From: Casimicrobium huifangae
GTDB taxonomy: Bacteria > Pseudomonadota > Gammaproteobacteria > Burkholderiales > Casimicrobiaceae
Assembly: GCF_009746125.1 (NCBI RefSeq)
Contig: NZ_CP041352.1
Span: 2,464,436 to 2,528,435 of the forward strand
Direction: 5' to 3'
DNA length: 64,000 nt
Shown: piece after piece, positions 8,534 through 17,821 of the stretch
Position numbering within the stretch: position 1 is the stretch's first letter
Layout of the letters: the number at the start of each line of letters is the position of its first letter
Program-made: the position numbers and the translations under genes
Notes under the pieces: generated by a model
Databases searched by the model: none
Told to the model about the DNA's origin: nothing
Seen by the model: only the letters and a program-made list of their open reading frames with translations

Positions 8534-9517
8534 TCAATGGGCGCCCGCCGCACGCTCAAAGCGCAGACGCGGGTCAACCACGTAGTACAGCAAATCAACA
8601 ATCAGGTTGATGCTGACGAATACAAACGAAATTAGCACCAGATAGGCAGCCATCACCGGGATATCTGCAAATTGCACCGACTGGATGAACAGAAAGCCCA
8701 TCCCGGGCCACTGGAACACCGTCTCGGTGACGATGGCAAATGCAATGATTGAGCCCAGCTGCAGGCCGGTAATGGTCATCACCGGCACCAGCGTGTTCTT
8801 CAGCGCATGGCCAAAGTGCACGGCACGGTTGGTGAGGCCACGGGCGCGCGCGAACTTGATGTAGTCGGTGCGCAGCACTTCCAGCATTTCACTGCGTACC
8901 AGACGCATGATCAGTGTCATCGGGAACAGTGACAACGTTACCGCTGGCAGCACCAGCGCGCGTAACCCGCCGGTGGTCAGGAAGCCGGTCGTCCACCAGC
9001 CAATCGCCGTGACGTCGCCGCGACCGTACGAGGGCAGCCATTGCAGCGTCACCGCAAATACGAGGATAAGCAGGATGCCGATCAGGAAATTCGGCAGCGA
9101 CACCCCAATCAGCGATACGGTCAGCAAAAACTGCGACAGCCAGCTATCCCGTCGCAGCGCGGTGTAAACCCCCATCAGCAGGCCGCCAATCAGTGCCAGG
9201 CCACCAGCGACCAGCGCCAGCTCCAGCGTGGCCGGAAGCCGTTCCTTGATCAACGTGGAGACGAGCCGGCCCTGCTTCAGCGAAAGGCCAAACTCGCCCT
9301 TGACGGCGTTCTTCACGAACACCGCAAACTGCACATAGTCCGGCTGGTCAAGCCCCAGACTTTCGCGCAGTTCTTTCTTCTGCTCTGGCGTTGCATCCTG
9401 CCCGAGCATCAGGTTGACCGGATCGCCCACGTAGTTGAACAGCGAGAAAGCCACGAAGGCGACGGCGAGCATGACCAGTGCCGCCTGGAAGAGTCTTCGG
9501 AGTACGAATGCGAGCAT
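8534..9517 (-). CDS. Peptide-type ABC transporter permease (DppB/OppB-like)
   Basis: A 327-residue permease and the first gene of the operon. The N-terminus (VLRRLFQAALVMLAVAFVAF) and the following DPVNLMLGQDATPEQ segment are typical of DppB/OppB. The EAA-like loop appears at RTDYIKFARARGL, followed by the final helices and LLYYVVDPRLRFE. It is expected to pair with the DppC-like subunit. No substrate-binding-protein gene lies between it and rlmB, so the binding protein must be encoded elsewhere or outside the window. Confidence 0.92.
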   Translation of the reverse strand: MLAFVLRRLFQAALVMLAVAFVAFSLFNYVGDPVNLMLGQDATPEQKKELRESLGLDQPDYVQFAVFVKNAVKGEFGLSLKQGRLVSTLIKERLPATLELALVAGGLALIGGLLMGVYTALRRDSWLSQFLLTVSLIGVSLPNFLIGILLILVFAVTLQWLPSYGRGDVTAIGWWTTGFLTTGGLRALVLPAVTLSLFPMTLIMRLVRSEMLEVLRTDYIKFARARGLTNRAVHFGHALKNTLVPVMTITGLQLGSIIAFAIVTETVFQWPGMGFLFIQSVQFADIPVMAAYLVLISFVFVSINLIVDLLYYVVDPRLRFERAAGAH

Positions 9518-9568
9518 GAGACAAGGACCAAGACCGAAGCACGAATAGTACCCCGCCTGTCACCAAAC

Positions 9569-10366
9569 TTACTTCCGGGTTTCCGCCTTGTGGTGAGACT
9601 TTCCAACAGCTGCCGGATTCGCCCGCGCAGCCTGTGTCGCATACAGGCAAACGGCGGTCGCTACCGAGACATTGAGGCTCTCGACCGCGCCCATCATCGG
9701 GATAGCCACCAGCGCGTCGCATCGCTCGCGGGTCAGCCGGCGCAGCCCTTTGCCTTCGTTGCCCATGACCCAGGCGATTGGCCCGGTCAAAGCGGTGTTG
9801 AACAGCGTCGCGTCAGTTTCCATCTCGGCGCCAAGCACCCAGATGCCCTCGGCCTGCACGGTCTCGATGCACTGCACCAAATTATTGACGTAGCAAACGG
9901 GGGTCGTCTCCGTTGCGCCGCTCGCCGCCTTCAGTGCGACGGCAGAAAGCGGGGCGGAGCCATGCTTCGGCAGTATCACGGCGTCGGCCCCAAAAGCATC
10001 CGCGCTACGGATGCAGGCGCCGAGATTGTGCGGATCCTGAATCTGATCAAGCAGCAGAAACATCGGCGGCGCGGCACGCTTCAGGCTGGCAGCGAGCACA
10101 CTGTCGAAGTCAGCTTCGCCAACGCCTTCGCCGCTACTTTCGACCAGCGCAACAACGCCCTGATGTTCGTCAGACTGCGCCAGCGCATTAAGCCGTCCGG
10201 CGTCAACGAACTGCACGTCGAGGCCCTGCTGTTCGGCCAGCGCGAGCAGTTTCGCGAGCCGCTCGTCGCGTCGTGCACTGGACGCGAACAACTCCACCAC
10301 CGAGTCGGGGCGCCGCTCAAGCCGCGCGCTGACGGCATGAAAGCCCATGATGCGCGAGAGTTTCAT
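9569..10366 (-). CDS. rlmB: 23S rRNA (guanosine-2'-O)-methyltransferase RlmB-like (SPOUT/TrmH family)
   Basis: A 265-residue protein with an N-terminal L30e-like substrate-binding domain and a C-terminal SPOUT domain. The three SPOUT motifs are visible: LLLDQIQDPHNLGACIRSAD, WVMGNEGKGL and VESLNVSVATAV. RlmB methylates the 2'-hydroxyl of G2251 in the 23S rRNA P-loop. Length and motif spacing match RlmB better than the tRNA methylase TrmH. It lies upstream of, and antiparallel to, the tRNA-Thr gene. Confidence 0.88.
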   Translation of the reverse strand: MKLSRIMGFHAVSARLERRPDSVVELFASSARRDERLAKLLALAEQQGLDVQFVDAGRLNALAQSDEHQGVVALVESSGEGVGEADFDSVLAASLKRAAPPMFLLLDQIQDPHNLGACIRSADAFGADAVILPKHGSAPLSAVALKAASGATETTPVCYVNNLVQCIETVQAEGIWVLGAEMETDATLFNTALTGPIAWVMGNEGKGLRRLTRERCDALVAIPMMGAVESLNVSVATAVCLYATQAARANPAAVGKSHHKAETRK

Positions 10367-10491
10367 GAGGCGTGAAAGTATTTTTGAGGCATGGCATAAT
10401 TATGGGCTACGCAGCGTTCATTGCTTCTTCATGTAGCACCGTAACGCAGCGTGCCGTCAAATGCAGCGGGTTCCCCGCAAGCATCGACAGT

Positions 10492-10567
10492 GCCGGTGTA
10501 GCTCAGTTGGTAGAGCAGCGCATTCGTAATGCGAAGGTCGTAGGTTCGACTCCTATCTCCGGCACCA
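10492..10567 (+). tRNA. tRNA-Thr (anticodon CGT)
   Basis: A 76-base cloverleaf with encoded CCA. It has a D-arm GCTC/GAGC, an anticodon loop TTCGTAA giving CGT, and a T-arm with TTCGACT. The body is very like the enterobacterial thrW tRNA. The acceptor stem GCCGGTG/CTCCGGC has one internal T-T mismatch (pair 6-67), and the first anticodon-stem pair is G-A. Confidence 0.95.
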
Positions 10568-10587
10568 ATCGCGCCAAATGCGCGATT
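10567..10587 (+). terminator. Hairpin after tRNA-Thr
   Basis: An eight-base perfect inverted repeat (AATCGCGC / GCGCGATT) with a five-base loop starts at the last base of the tRNA CCA end. No T-run follows, so it may be a processing or 3'-end stabilising structure rather than a true intrinsic terminator. Confidence 0.4.
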
Positions 10588-10804
10588 GAGTCAAGCATCA
10601 GCCGTTCTCACCCCTGCCCTTTGGATGCAAACGCAAGCAATTGAGTGTGCGCTAGCAATCCATTGAACGTGCATTTTGCGAATGCGACAGGCGCGAATGG
10701 TTCGACACGACTCGGGCCGAAGAACGAAGCAGCCCGCGCACTGCATAAGCTGTTCGCTGCCAAAGCTGCTGGACAGCCCCCGAGCTTTCAGGGTCAACTT
10801 CCGC

Positions 10805-11317
10805 CTACGGCCGACCGCTCTGCACGTCAATGTGTTTTGCCAGCTCACGCATCACAGCGCGCCACCCGGCATGCGCCTGCGGACCTGCCTGCGTGAAGGC
10901 ATCGGCGAACAGCCGGTATTGTTCGCCGGTCAGTTTGGCTTCGAGCGCAGCACCGTCAGCGGTCAGCCTGATCTGACGCACCCGTGCATCGTGATCGGCC
11001 TTGGTCAGCTCGATCAACCCCTGTTCCTGCAGTTGCCGCAGCGGCGCGTTCAGCGCCTGCTTGGTGACATCAAGCGTGGTCTGTAGTTCGCCGACACTCA
11101 TGCCCGGCGAGTGCGCCACGAAGAACAGGATGCGATGGTGCATGCGTGTCAGGCCGCGTGTGGCGAGAATCCGGTCAGGCTCGGCAATCACCGCGCGCAA
11201 GGCGAAGTGCATCACCCGCCATGCCTCAGTAAGGGCTGCCGCGTCCGTCGGGAGTTCGGCTGGAGGTCCAGCCTCGGCGCCAACTTTTCCTTTTTTTACA
11301 GGGCTTCTAGCGGACAT
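10805..11317 (-). CDS. MarR family transcriptional regulator
   Basis: A 170-residue DNA-binding protein with the MarR winged-helix layout: an N-terminal dimerisation helix, the LTRMHHRILFFVAHSPGMSVGELQTTL region, a recognition helix VTKQALNAPLRQL, and the wing DHDARVRQIRLTADG. Most MarR proteins are dimeric repressors released by small phenolic or oxidative ligands. An inverted repeat GTCAAC-N3-GTTGAC lies about 45 bases upstream, and a matching half site abuts the start codon, so it probably autoregulates. It is divergent from ilvE, whose own start is about 250 bases away. Confidence 0.88.
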   Translation of the reverse strand: MSARSPVKKGKVGAEAGPPAELPTDAAALTEAWRVMHFALRAVIAEPDRILATRGLTRMHHRILFFVAHSPGMSVGELQTTLDVTKQALNAPLRQLQEQGLIELTKADHDARVRQIRLTADGAALEAKLTGEQYRLFADAFTQAGPQAHAGWRAVMRELAKHIDVQSGRP

Positions 11318-11375
11318 AGGTCAACATACTTGATATTTCAAAACACTGACCACAGAATATGTCAACATTGTTGAC
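11318..11375. promoter_or_regulatory. Probable MarR operator region
   Basis: A perfect palindrome GTCAACATTGTTGAC at 11361-11375 and an extra half site AGGTCAACATA at 11318-11328 flank the likely promoter of the marR-type gene. Two spaced copies of the same half site upstream of a MarR gene are what autoregulated MarR operators usually look like. Binding itself is inferred. Confidence 0.55.
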
Positions 11376-11564
11376 CTAATGACTGGCTGCACCCCGCCGG
11401 TCCGTCGCCCGGCAACACAATCCGGTGTGACAAGCAGCAAGTCCGGCGCCGACCGCGCCATCAGTCAGGCGATCACCGTCGCCTAAAATCCCTGTCAATC
11501 AACGGCACCGTTTCGATGCACGCAAGCTGCAGGACGGCAGCGCCGGAATATTTGGAGCATACCT

Positions 11565-12488
11565 ATGTCAATGGCAGATCGCGACGGAAAAATTTGGTTC
11601 GACGGCAAGATGGTGGACTGGCGTGATGCCAAGATCCACGTGCTGAGCCACACGCTGCACTACGGCTGCGGCGCATTCGAAGGCGTCCGCGCGTACAAGA
11701 CCGAGCAAGGCACCGCGATTTTCCGCCTGCAGGAACACACCCAGCGGCTGTTCAACAGCGCCAAGATCCTGCGCATGAAGATTCCGTTCACGATGGACGA
11801 AGTCAACGAGGCGCAGCGCGCAGTGGTGCGTGAGAACAAGCTGGACGGCGGCTATCTGCGTCCGCTGACCTGGATCGGGTCGGAAAAACTCGGCGTCTCG
11901 CCGAAGGGCAACACCATTCACCTGATGGTCGCCGCCTGGGCCTGGGGCGCCTATCTTGGCGAAGAAGGCATGAAGCGCGGCATCCGCGTCAAGACGTCGA
12001 GCTACACACGCCACCACGTCAATATCACCATGACGCAGGCGAAAACGGTGTCGAACTACACCAACTCGATCCTCGCCAACATGGAAGCCACCGACGACGG
12101 CTACGACGAAGCGCTGCTGCTTGATGCTTCGGGCTTCGTCTCCGAAGGCGCTGGCGAAAACATCTTCGCGATCAAGGACGGCAAGATCTACACGCCAGAC
12201 CTCTCCGCTGGCGCGCTCAACGGCATCACCCGCAACACGGTGTTCCACATCGCGGCCGATCTTGGGCTCGAGATCAAGGAAAAGCGCATCACCCGCGACG
12301 AGCTCTACATCTGCGACGAACTGTTCTTCACCGGCACTGCCGCAGAAGTGACCCCGATCCGCGAGCTGGACCGCATCCAGATCGGTGCCGGCATGCGCGG
12401 CCCGATCACCGAGAAGGTTCAGACGGCGTTCTTCGACATCGTCAACGGCCGCAATCCGAAGTACGCACACTGGCTGACCAAGGTCTGA
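11565..12488 (+). CDS. ilvE: Branched-chain amino acid aminotransferase
   Basis: A 307-residue class IV PLP-dependent transaminase catalysing the last step of valine, leucine and isoleucine synthesis (and the first of their breakdown) with glutamate/2-oxoglutarate. Visible features are the N-terminal DGKIWFDGKMVDWRDAKIHV, the YGCGAFEGVRAY segment, the likely PLP-lysine region AKTVSNYTNS, the conserved SEGAGENIF, and FFTGTAAEVTPIRELD near the C-terminus. The length equals that of the E. coli enzyme. A zinc-finger protein gene follows on the same strand after a palindromic repeat. Confidence 0.95.
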   Translation: MSMADRDGKIWFDGKMVDWRDAKIHVLSHTLHYGCGAFEGVRAYKTEQGTAIFRLQEHTQRLFNSAKILRMKIPFTMDEVNEAQRAVVRENKLDGGYLRPLTWIGSEKLGVSPKGNTIHLMVAAWAWGAYLGEEGMKRGIRVKTSSYTRHHVNITMTQAKTVSNYTNSILANMEATDDGYDEALLLDASGFVSEGAGENIFAIKDGKIYTPDLSAGALNGITRNTVFHIAADLGLEIKEKRITRDELYICDELFFTGTAAEVTPIRELDRIQIGAGMRGPITEKVQTAFFDIVNGRNPKYAHWLTKV

Positions 12489-12504
12489 GCCTTTGCCAGC
12501 CCGC

Positions 12505-12576
12505 TGTAGGAGCGGCTATGCCGCGACCTGCCGACGCCACAGTACCAGTGGTGGTCGCGGCGGAGCCACTCCTACA
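12505..12576. repeat. REP-like inverted repeat (TGTAGGAGC...GCTCCTACA class)
   Basis: Arms of about 24 bases (TGTAGGAGCGGCTATGCCGC and its near-reverse complement ending CACTCCTACA) are separated by about 25 bases between ilvE and the zinc-finger gene. This is the pattern of extragenic palindromic elements common in Pseudomonas and Xanthomonas genomes. It could also serve as a transcription barrier after ilvE. Confidence 0.7.
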
Positions 12577-12616
12577 ATATGCCTTTCAGACCGCGCCATT
12601 TGATGAGTTGCCTGCC

Positions 12617-12841
12617 ATGACCACAACCGCCGACGCCGTTCACGTCACCGCCAAAGACCCGATACACGTGCGCTCATCGGAGCTACAGGGCCACGGCGTA
12701 GTGTTTTGCCCGAACCCGACGATGGAACAGTGGTCCACGCACCCGAGGGTTTATCTCGACGTGGCGAAGACCGGTGAGGCAACCTGCCCGTACTGCGGCA
12801 CCAAGTACGTGCTTGACGGCCCGGTGCCGCACGGGCACTAG
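12617..12841 (+). CDS. zf-CHCC-type zinc-finger protein
   Basis: A 74-residue protein. The ATG at 12617 is preferred. The longer frame from 12518 runs through the palindromic repeat and is unlikely. The conserved region VFCPNPTMEQWSTHPRVYL followed by CPYCGTKYVL is the zf-CHCC (NDUFS6-like) domain, with the metal ligands C..H..C..C. Bacterial members are small soluble proteins of unknown role, often near ilvE or LPS genes in Betaproteobacteria. It probably follows ilvE in the same transcript. Confidence 0.82.
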   Translation: MTTTADAVHVTAKDPIHVRSSELQGHGVVFCPNPTMEQWSTHPRVYLDVAKTGEATCPYCGTKYVLDGPVPHGH

Positions 12842-12844
12842 CGT

Positions 12845-13741
12845 CTAAGGCGATTCGCCCGTCGGGCGAGCATCGTCCACGGCAAGTGCTGCCATCTGCA
12901 CAGCCCGCGACTCCGGCGTCTCCAGCGTCATGCGCCCGAGAATGCCGCTGCGATAGTCGTTGAGCAGCGTCACCGCCGCCTTTTCAAAGTCGGCACTGCC
13001 ACCCTTGATGCGAAACCCTCGCCGTTTGGCGATGGCTTCGATCACGCCGGGTGCGTCAACGTTGTCTGCATCAATGCCATAGCGCGCGGTCAGCGCGGCC
13101 GGGTAACGAGCCAGCAAAATGCCGGCAAGATAGGTAGCGACCTCTTCGTCGATATAGGCATTGACACCGACCAAGTGATTGGCGGCCAGCAACAGGCCGT
13201 CGGTCGCCAGCGCGATCTTCGGCCACATCAGACCTGGCGTGTCGTACAGCCAGGTGCCATCCGGCAGGTCGTAGCGCTTGATCAGCTTGGTCACCGCTGG
13301 CTCGTCGCCAACGTTGGCGATGCGCCGGTTCAGCAGGGCATTAACCAGCGTCGACTTGCCGACGTTGGGCACCCCCATCATCATCACCCGCAGCCGCTTC
13401 AACGGGCCTTCTCGATGCGGCACCAGTTTGCGCGCCTCGGGCAGCACTTTTGCCGACTCGCCGGCCTTCTTGCAGGACAGGCCAATCGCGTGCACGCCGT
13501 CCTGGGCGTTGAACCAGGCCAGCCAGGCCTCGGTGACGGCGGGATCGGCCAGATCAATCTTGTTGAGGATTTTCAGTGCCGGTCGCTGCCGCGCCTCGCG
13601 CATCGCGTTGATCATCGGGTTCACCGTCGCCGCTGGACTACGGGCATCAAGTACTTCGACTACAACGTCAACCTCAGCCAGCGCTTCGGCAGCCTTCTTC
13701 TGCGCCGCCACCATGTGGCCGGGGAACCAGTTGATCGCCAT
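12845..13741 (-). CDS. ylqF: Ribosome biogenesis GTPase RbgA/YlqF-like
   Basis: A 298-residue circularly permuted GTPase. Motif order is typical: G4 NKID near residue 60 comes before G1 GVPNVGKSTLVNALLNRR and G3 DTPGLMWPK. The N-terminus INWFPGHMVAAQK is diagnostic for the YlqF/RbgA group. RbgA assists late 50S subunit assembly. The ATG at 13741 starts directly before the family N-terminus. The frame is open to 13768. It converges with the zinc-finger gene, with only three bases between the stops. Confidence 0.92.
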   Translation of the reverse strand: MAINWFPGHMVAAQKKAAEALAEVDVVVEVLDARSPAATVNPMINAMREARQRPALKILNKIDLADPAVTEAWLAWFNAQDGVHAIGLSCKKAGESAKVLPEARKLVPHREGPLKRLRVMMMGVPNVGKSTLVNALLNRRIANVGDEPAVTKLIKRYDLPDGTWLYDTPGLMWPKIALATDGLLLAANHLVGVNAYIDEEVATYLAGILLARYPAALTARYGIDADNVDAPGVIEAIAKRRGFRIKGGSADFEKAAVTLLNDYRSGILGRMTLETPESRAVQMAALAVDDARPTGESP

Positions 13742-13966
13742 TGCTGACCTACTTCGGCTCGGCGGCAACGCAGCGGCCGTCAGACAGCAGTGCCACTGGC
13801 AGCACCTTTTTCACGGTAGCCGCAGCCGCATTGGGCTCGTGGCTGGATTTGGCTAACAGTCGACTATTCATAAAAACATCGCCTGAGCCCAATCTGAATG
13901 CGATTCTTGACGAAAAGATGAGCAACGGCGCGCCACGCAAAATCAATCCGCGTGGCGCATCCGAAC

Positions 13967-16543
13967 TCAGATCAGCTCGCCCTGATCGCCCTCGCCCGGC
14001 TCGACGTCCGGTTCGTCGATGCGTTCGATACCGGACAGCTTGACGCTGTCGTCGAGCTTGATCAGCGTGACGCCCTGGGTCGAGCGGCCCGACTCGCGGA
14101 TCGACTTGACCGACGTGCGGATCAGCACGCCGCCAGTGGTGATCAGCATCACCTCGTCGCCCGGGCTCACCAGCGTCGCTGCGACGACCTTGCCGTTGCG
14201 CGCGCTCTGCTGGATGGCGATCATGCCCTTGGTGCCGCGGCCGTGGCGGGTGTATTCGATGATTGGCGTGCGCTTGCCGAAGCCGTTCTCGGTGGCCGTC
14301 AGCACCTGCTGTTCCTCGCCGCCGGCGACCAGCATCGCGATGATGCGCTGGTCTTTTTCGAGCATCATGCCGCGCACGCCACGGGCGTTGCGGCCCATGC
14401 TGCGCACATCGTTCTCGTCGAAGCGAACCGCCTTGCCGCTGTCGGCAAAGAGCATCACGTCGTGCTTGCCGTCGGTCAGCGCGGCGCCGATCAGGTAATC
14501 GCCATCATCAAGGTCAACCGCGATGATGCCGGTCTTCTTCGGCCGACTGAAGTCCTCCAGCGACGTCTTCTTCACGGTACCCATGCTGGTTGCCATGAAG
14601 ATGAACTTGTCCGGCTCGAACGTCTTGGTTGCCACGATCGCGGTGATCTTCTCGCGATCCTGCAGCGGGAACAGGTTCACGATCGGCTTGCCGCGGCTGT
14701 TGCGGCCGCCTTCCGGCACCTCGTAGACCTTGAGCCAGTAGACCCGGCCACGGTTCGAGAAGCACAGGATGTAGTCGTGCGTGTTCGCGATGAACAGTTT
14801 CTCGACGAAGTCCTCTTCTTTGGTCGCCGTCGCCTGCTTGCCGCGGCCACCGCGCTTCTGGGCGCGGTATTCCTCGACCGGCTGCGCCTTGAAGTAGCCG
14901 CCGTGAGTCAGCGTAACCACCATGTCCTGCGGCTTGATCAGGTCCTCGATCGAGGTTTCCTCGGCGTTCAACACTATTTCCGACTTGCGGCCGTCACCGA
15001 ACTGCTTTTTGATGTCGGTCAGCTCGGTCGCGATGATCTTTGTCACTCGCTCCGGTTTGGCCAGGATGTCGAGCAGATCACGCACCGTCTCGATCACCTC
15101 CTTGTACTCGGCGATGACCTTGTCGGACTCCATCGCCGTCAGGCGCTGCAGGCGCATTTCGAGAATGGCCTTGGCCTGCACGTCGGTCAGGCGATAGGCC
15201 TGGTCGGCAGGCTGCCAGCAGTATTCGGGGCCGACGCCATCCGGGCGCAGGAAGTCCACATCGGCACGGGCAACCATCTCGGCCACCAGCTCGGACTTCC
15301 AGAGCTTGCCGGTCAGCGCCGTCTGCGCCTCATCCGGTGTGGCGGACGCCTTGATCAACTCGATGATCGGGTCCACGTTGGCCAGCGCAACGGCCAGACC
15401 TTCGAGGATGTGGGCGCGGGCGCGCGCCTGGCGAAGTTCGAATTGGGTGCGGCGAGTAACAACTTCGCGACGGTGAAGGACGAACTGTTCGAGGAAGTCC
15501 TTCAGGTTCAGCACGCGCGGCCGCTGGTCAACCAGCGCCACCATGTTCATGCCGAAGCTGTCCTGCAGCTGGGTGTTCTTGTAAAGATTGTTGAGGACGA
15601 TGTCCGGAATTTCGCCGCGCTTCAGCTCGATGACGATGCGCATACCCGACTTGTCGGACTCGTCGCGCAGGTCTGAGATGCCTTCCAGCTTCTTGTCGCG
15701 GACCAGCTCGCCAATCTTCTGCAGCAGGGTCGATTTGTTGACCTGATACGGGATCTCGTCGACGATGATGGCCTGGCGATCGGTCTTACCAATCGGCTCG
15801 AAATGCGTCTTGGCGCGCATCACCACTCGGCCGCGGCCGGTGCGATAGCCGTTGTGCACGCCTTCCAGGCCGTAGATGTAGCCTCCGGTGGGGAAATCCG
15901 GCGCCGGTACCAGCTTGATCAGTTCTTCGATGTCGGTATCGGGCTTCTTCAGCAATGCCAGCGTGCCGTCGATCACTTCGCTCAAGTTGTGCGGCGGAAT
16001 GTTGGTGGCCATGCCCACCGCGATGCCCGACGAGCCATTGACCAGAAGATTCGGAAACTTGGTCGGCAGGACGGTCGGCTCCTGCTCCTTGCCGTCGTAG
16101 TTCGGCTGGAAGTCAACGGTCTCCTTTTCCAGGTCACCGAGCATTTCGGCCGTGATCTTCTGCAGACGGCACTCGGTGTAGCGCATCGCCGCCGCGTTGT
16201 CGCCGTCCACCGAGCCAAAGTTGCCCTGACCGTCGATCAGCGTGTAGCGCAGCGAAAAGTTCTGCGCCATCCGCACCAGAGTGTCATAAATCGCACTGTC
16301 GCCATGCGGGTGAAATTTGCCCATCACGTCGCCCACGATGCGGGCGCACTTGACGTAGGGCCGGTTGTGGACGTTATTCGCCTCGTGCATGCCGAACAGC
16401 ACGCGGCGGTGCACCGGCTTGAGACCGTCGCGCACATCCGGCAGCGCACGGCCCACGATCACGCTCATGGCGTAGTCGAGGTACGACGTGCGCATCTCCT
16501 GTTCGAGACTGATCGGTAGCGTTTCTTTTGCGAATTGATCCAT
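13967..16543 (-). CDS. gyrA: DNA gyrase subunit A
   Basis: An 858-residue subunit that breaks and rejoins DNA during negative supercoiling. Catalytic Tyr122 is seen in AAMRYTE. The quinolone region [10 protein letters not shown] keeps Ser83 and Asp87, the susceptible-type residues. The GyrA box appears as QKRGGRG (usually QRRGGKG) ahead of a C-terminal beta-pinwheel. The acidic tail [13 protein letters not shown] matches other GyrA C-termini. The length is normal for the family. It is read opposite to the OmpA-family gene, with 400 bases of intergenic DNA between them. Confidence 0.97.
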   Translation of the reverse strand: MDQFAKETLPISLEQEMRTSYLDYAMSVIVGRALPDVRDGLKPVHRRVLFGMHEANNVHNRPYVKCARIVGDVMGKFHPHGDSAIYDTLVRMAQNFSLRYTLIDGQGNFGSVDGDNAAAMRYTECRLQKITAEMLGDLEKETVDFQPNYDGKEQEPTVLPTKFPNLLVNGSSGIAVGMATNIPPHNLSEVIDGTLALLKKPDTDIEELIKLVPAPDFPTGGYIYGLEGVHNGYRTGRGRVVMRAKTHFEPIGKTDRQAIIVDEIPYQVNKSTLLQKIGELVRDKKLEGISDLRDESDKSGMRIVIELKRGEIPDIVLNNLYKNTQLQDSFGMNMVALVDQRPRVLNLKDFLEQFVLHRREVVTRRTQFELRQARARAHILEGLAVALANVDPIIELIKASATPDEAQTALTGKLWKSELVAEMVARADVDFLRPDGVGPEYCWQPADQAYRLTDVQAKAILEMRLQRLTAMESDKVIAEYKEVIETVRDLLDILAKPERVTKIIATELTDIKKQFGDGRKSEIVLNAEETSIEDLIKPQDMVVTLTHGGYFKAQPVEEYRAQKRGGRGKQATATKEEDFVEKLFIANTHDYILCFSNRGRVYWLKVYEVPEGGRNSRGKPIVNLFPLQDREKITAIVATKTFEPDKFIFMATSMGTVKKTSLEDFSRPKKTGIIAVDLDDGDYLIGAALTDGKHDVMLFADSGKAVRFDENDVRSMGRNARGVRGMMLEKDQRIIAMLVAGGEEQQVLTATENGFGKRTPIIEYTRHGRGTKGMIAIQQSARNGKVVAATLVSPGDEVMLITTGGVLIRTSVKSIRESGRSTQGVTLIKLDDSVKLSGIERIDEPDVEPGEGDQGELI

Positions 16544-16943
16544 AACGGAGGCGAATACCTGTCTGCAAAATCAAAAGGTTAACCGCGCATTTTATTCCGG
16601 CGGGCGCCGGCCTGTCGCAAGACAGGATCAATGAGAGCGGAAAAATATCGCCTGTCCCGTGCGCGAACGGTGGCCCGCGTGTTCTGACTTGTCGCTGTGG
16701 CCCCGGCGAGCACCGGTGGTAAGCCCCCTCACCCGATCACTCGGGGTGTCAGTTGCGTAACTGCGACAGCAAATCTGTCGTTTGTAGGACAAGACCTCAA
16801 GTCACGTCCGGTGCGTTGCGCCCCTGAAAAGGGCGGTGTTATATTGCATCAGGAGGGGGCTCTGCCCGGTGCCACGTCGTGTTGCGTGTTGCCGGACACA
16901 GTCGCCACGACATCGTCTCAAGCCTTCAAGGGGTACAAAACCA
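16544..16943. other. 400-base intergenic region between gyrA and the OmpA-family gene
   Basis: This region separates two divergent genes and should hold both promoters. On the plus strand, TTGCGC (16816-16821) and TATATT (16840-16845) with 18-base spacing could be the OmpA-family promoter, but the -35 match is weak. An AAGGGG ribosome site precedes the ATG at 16944. No small gene was recognised in it. Confidence 0.5.
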
Positions 16944-17699
16944 ATGAAACTTCGCTTAATCGCTAGCGCTGTCTCTGGTGCAGTGGTTGCGCTTTCCGCG
17001 GGCGTAGTGTTCGCGCAAGCCAATCCGGCCAACAGCGCCTACGTCATCTCCGCCACTGGCGCTGCCGACAACAACGTCGTGCGCAGCGGCCGTTACGGCA
17101 CCAACAACGCTTCCTGCAATCTGTGCTGGCGCACCGGTTTCTGGACGCCGGCCATGGCGCTCGCTGAGTGCGACCCCGACCTCGTCAAAAAGGCTGCTCC
17201 CCCGGCTCCGGCCGCTCCGGTAGCACCGCCGGCAGCAACGCCACCGGCAGCTGCCCCGAAAGCTCCGGAACCCCCGAAACCGCCGTCACCCCCGCCCGCT
17301 CCGGCCGTCCAGAAGATCACGCTCGCTTCCAAGGCGCTGTTTGACTTCGACAAGGCTGTTCTGAAGCCGGAAGGTCAAGCCGTTCTTGATCGCGAAATCG
17401 TGTCGCGTATCAAGGAAGTGCAAAAGCTTGAGCTCGTGCTGGTGACGGGTCACACCGACCGTCTCGGTTCGCAGCAATACAACCAGAAGCTCTCCGAGCG
17501 TCGTGCTGCAGCCGTTGCGGCCTACCTGGCCAGCAAGGGCGTCGCCAAGGACAAGATCGAAACCCTCGGCATGGGCAAGACCCAGCCGGTTCCGGGCGTC
17601 GTTTGCGACCAGAAGAACCGCAAGCAACTGATCGCCTGCCTGCAACCGCATCGTCGCGTTGAGGTGGAAGTCAAGGGCGAAATCGTCGTTCGCAAATAA
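16944..17699 (+). CDS. OmpA-family outer-membrane/peptidoglycan-associated protein
   Basis: A 251-residue protein with a signal peptide cleaved near VFAQA (residues 1-24). A short N-terminal region with a CNLCWRTGFW segment is followed by a proline-alanine-rich linker (about residues 75-120) and a C-terminal OmpA domain. The domain has the peptidoglycan-binding FDFDKAVLKPEGQAVLD and TGHTDRLGSQQYNQKLSERRA motifs, and a cysteine pair in VVCDQK...ACLQ. It lacks a full eight-strand barrel, so it is likely periplasmic or lightly membrane-associated, tethering envelope to peptidoglycan. The CNLCW...W N-terminus is common to betaproteobacterial OmpA-like proteins. A strong terminator follows. Confidence 0.9.
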   Translation: MKLRLIASAVSGAVVALSAGVVFAQANPANSAYVISATGAADNNVVRSGRYGTNNASCNLCWRTGFWTPAMALAECDPDLVKKAAPPAPAAPVAPPAATPPAAAPKAPEPPKPPSPPPAPAVQKITLASKALFDFDKAVLKPEGQAVLDREIVSRIKEVQKLELVLVTGHTDRLGSQQYNQKLSERRAAAVAAYLASKGVAKDKIETLGMGKTQPVPGVVCDQKNRKQLIACLQPHRRVEVEVKGEIVVRK

Positions 17700-17717
17700 C
17701 GACTCATCGCTGACCGC

Positions 17718-17741
17718 AAAACCCCGCTCCGGCGGGGTTTT
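17718..17741 (+). terminator. Rho-independent terminator of the OmpA-family gene
   Basis: AAAACCCCGC / GCGGGGTTTT, a near-perfect 10-base stem with a four-base loop and trailing T residues, 18 bases after the stop codon. Confidence 0.9.
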
Positions 17742-17821
17742 GTGTTTCTGGACCATTACACACTGTTTACAGGTCGAAATGGCACAGCTGCCTGCTACCT
17801 GCACATGACGAGTTCACCGAC

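Noticed and set aside
10388..10410. CATAAT box as a tRNA-Thr promoter
   Set aside because: No -35 at the right spacing and too far from the tRNA start.
13749..13946. 65-residue minus-strand frame between the RbgA-like gene and gyrA
   Set aside because: It has no ribosome site, no family pattern, and a composition like non-coding GC-rich DNA. It may be chance.
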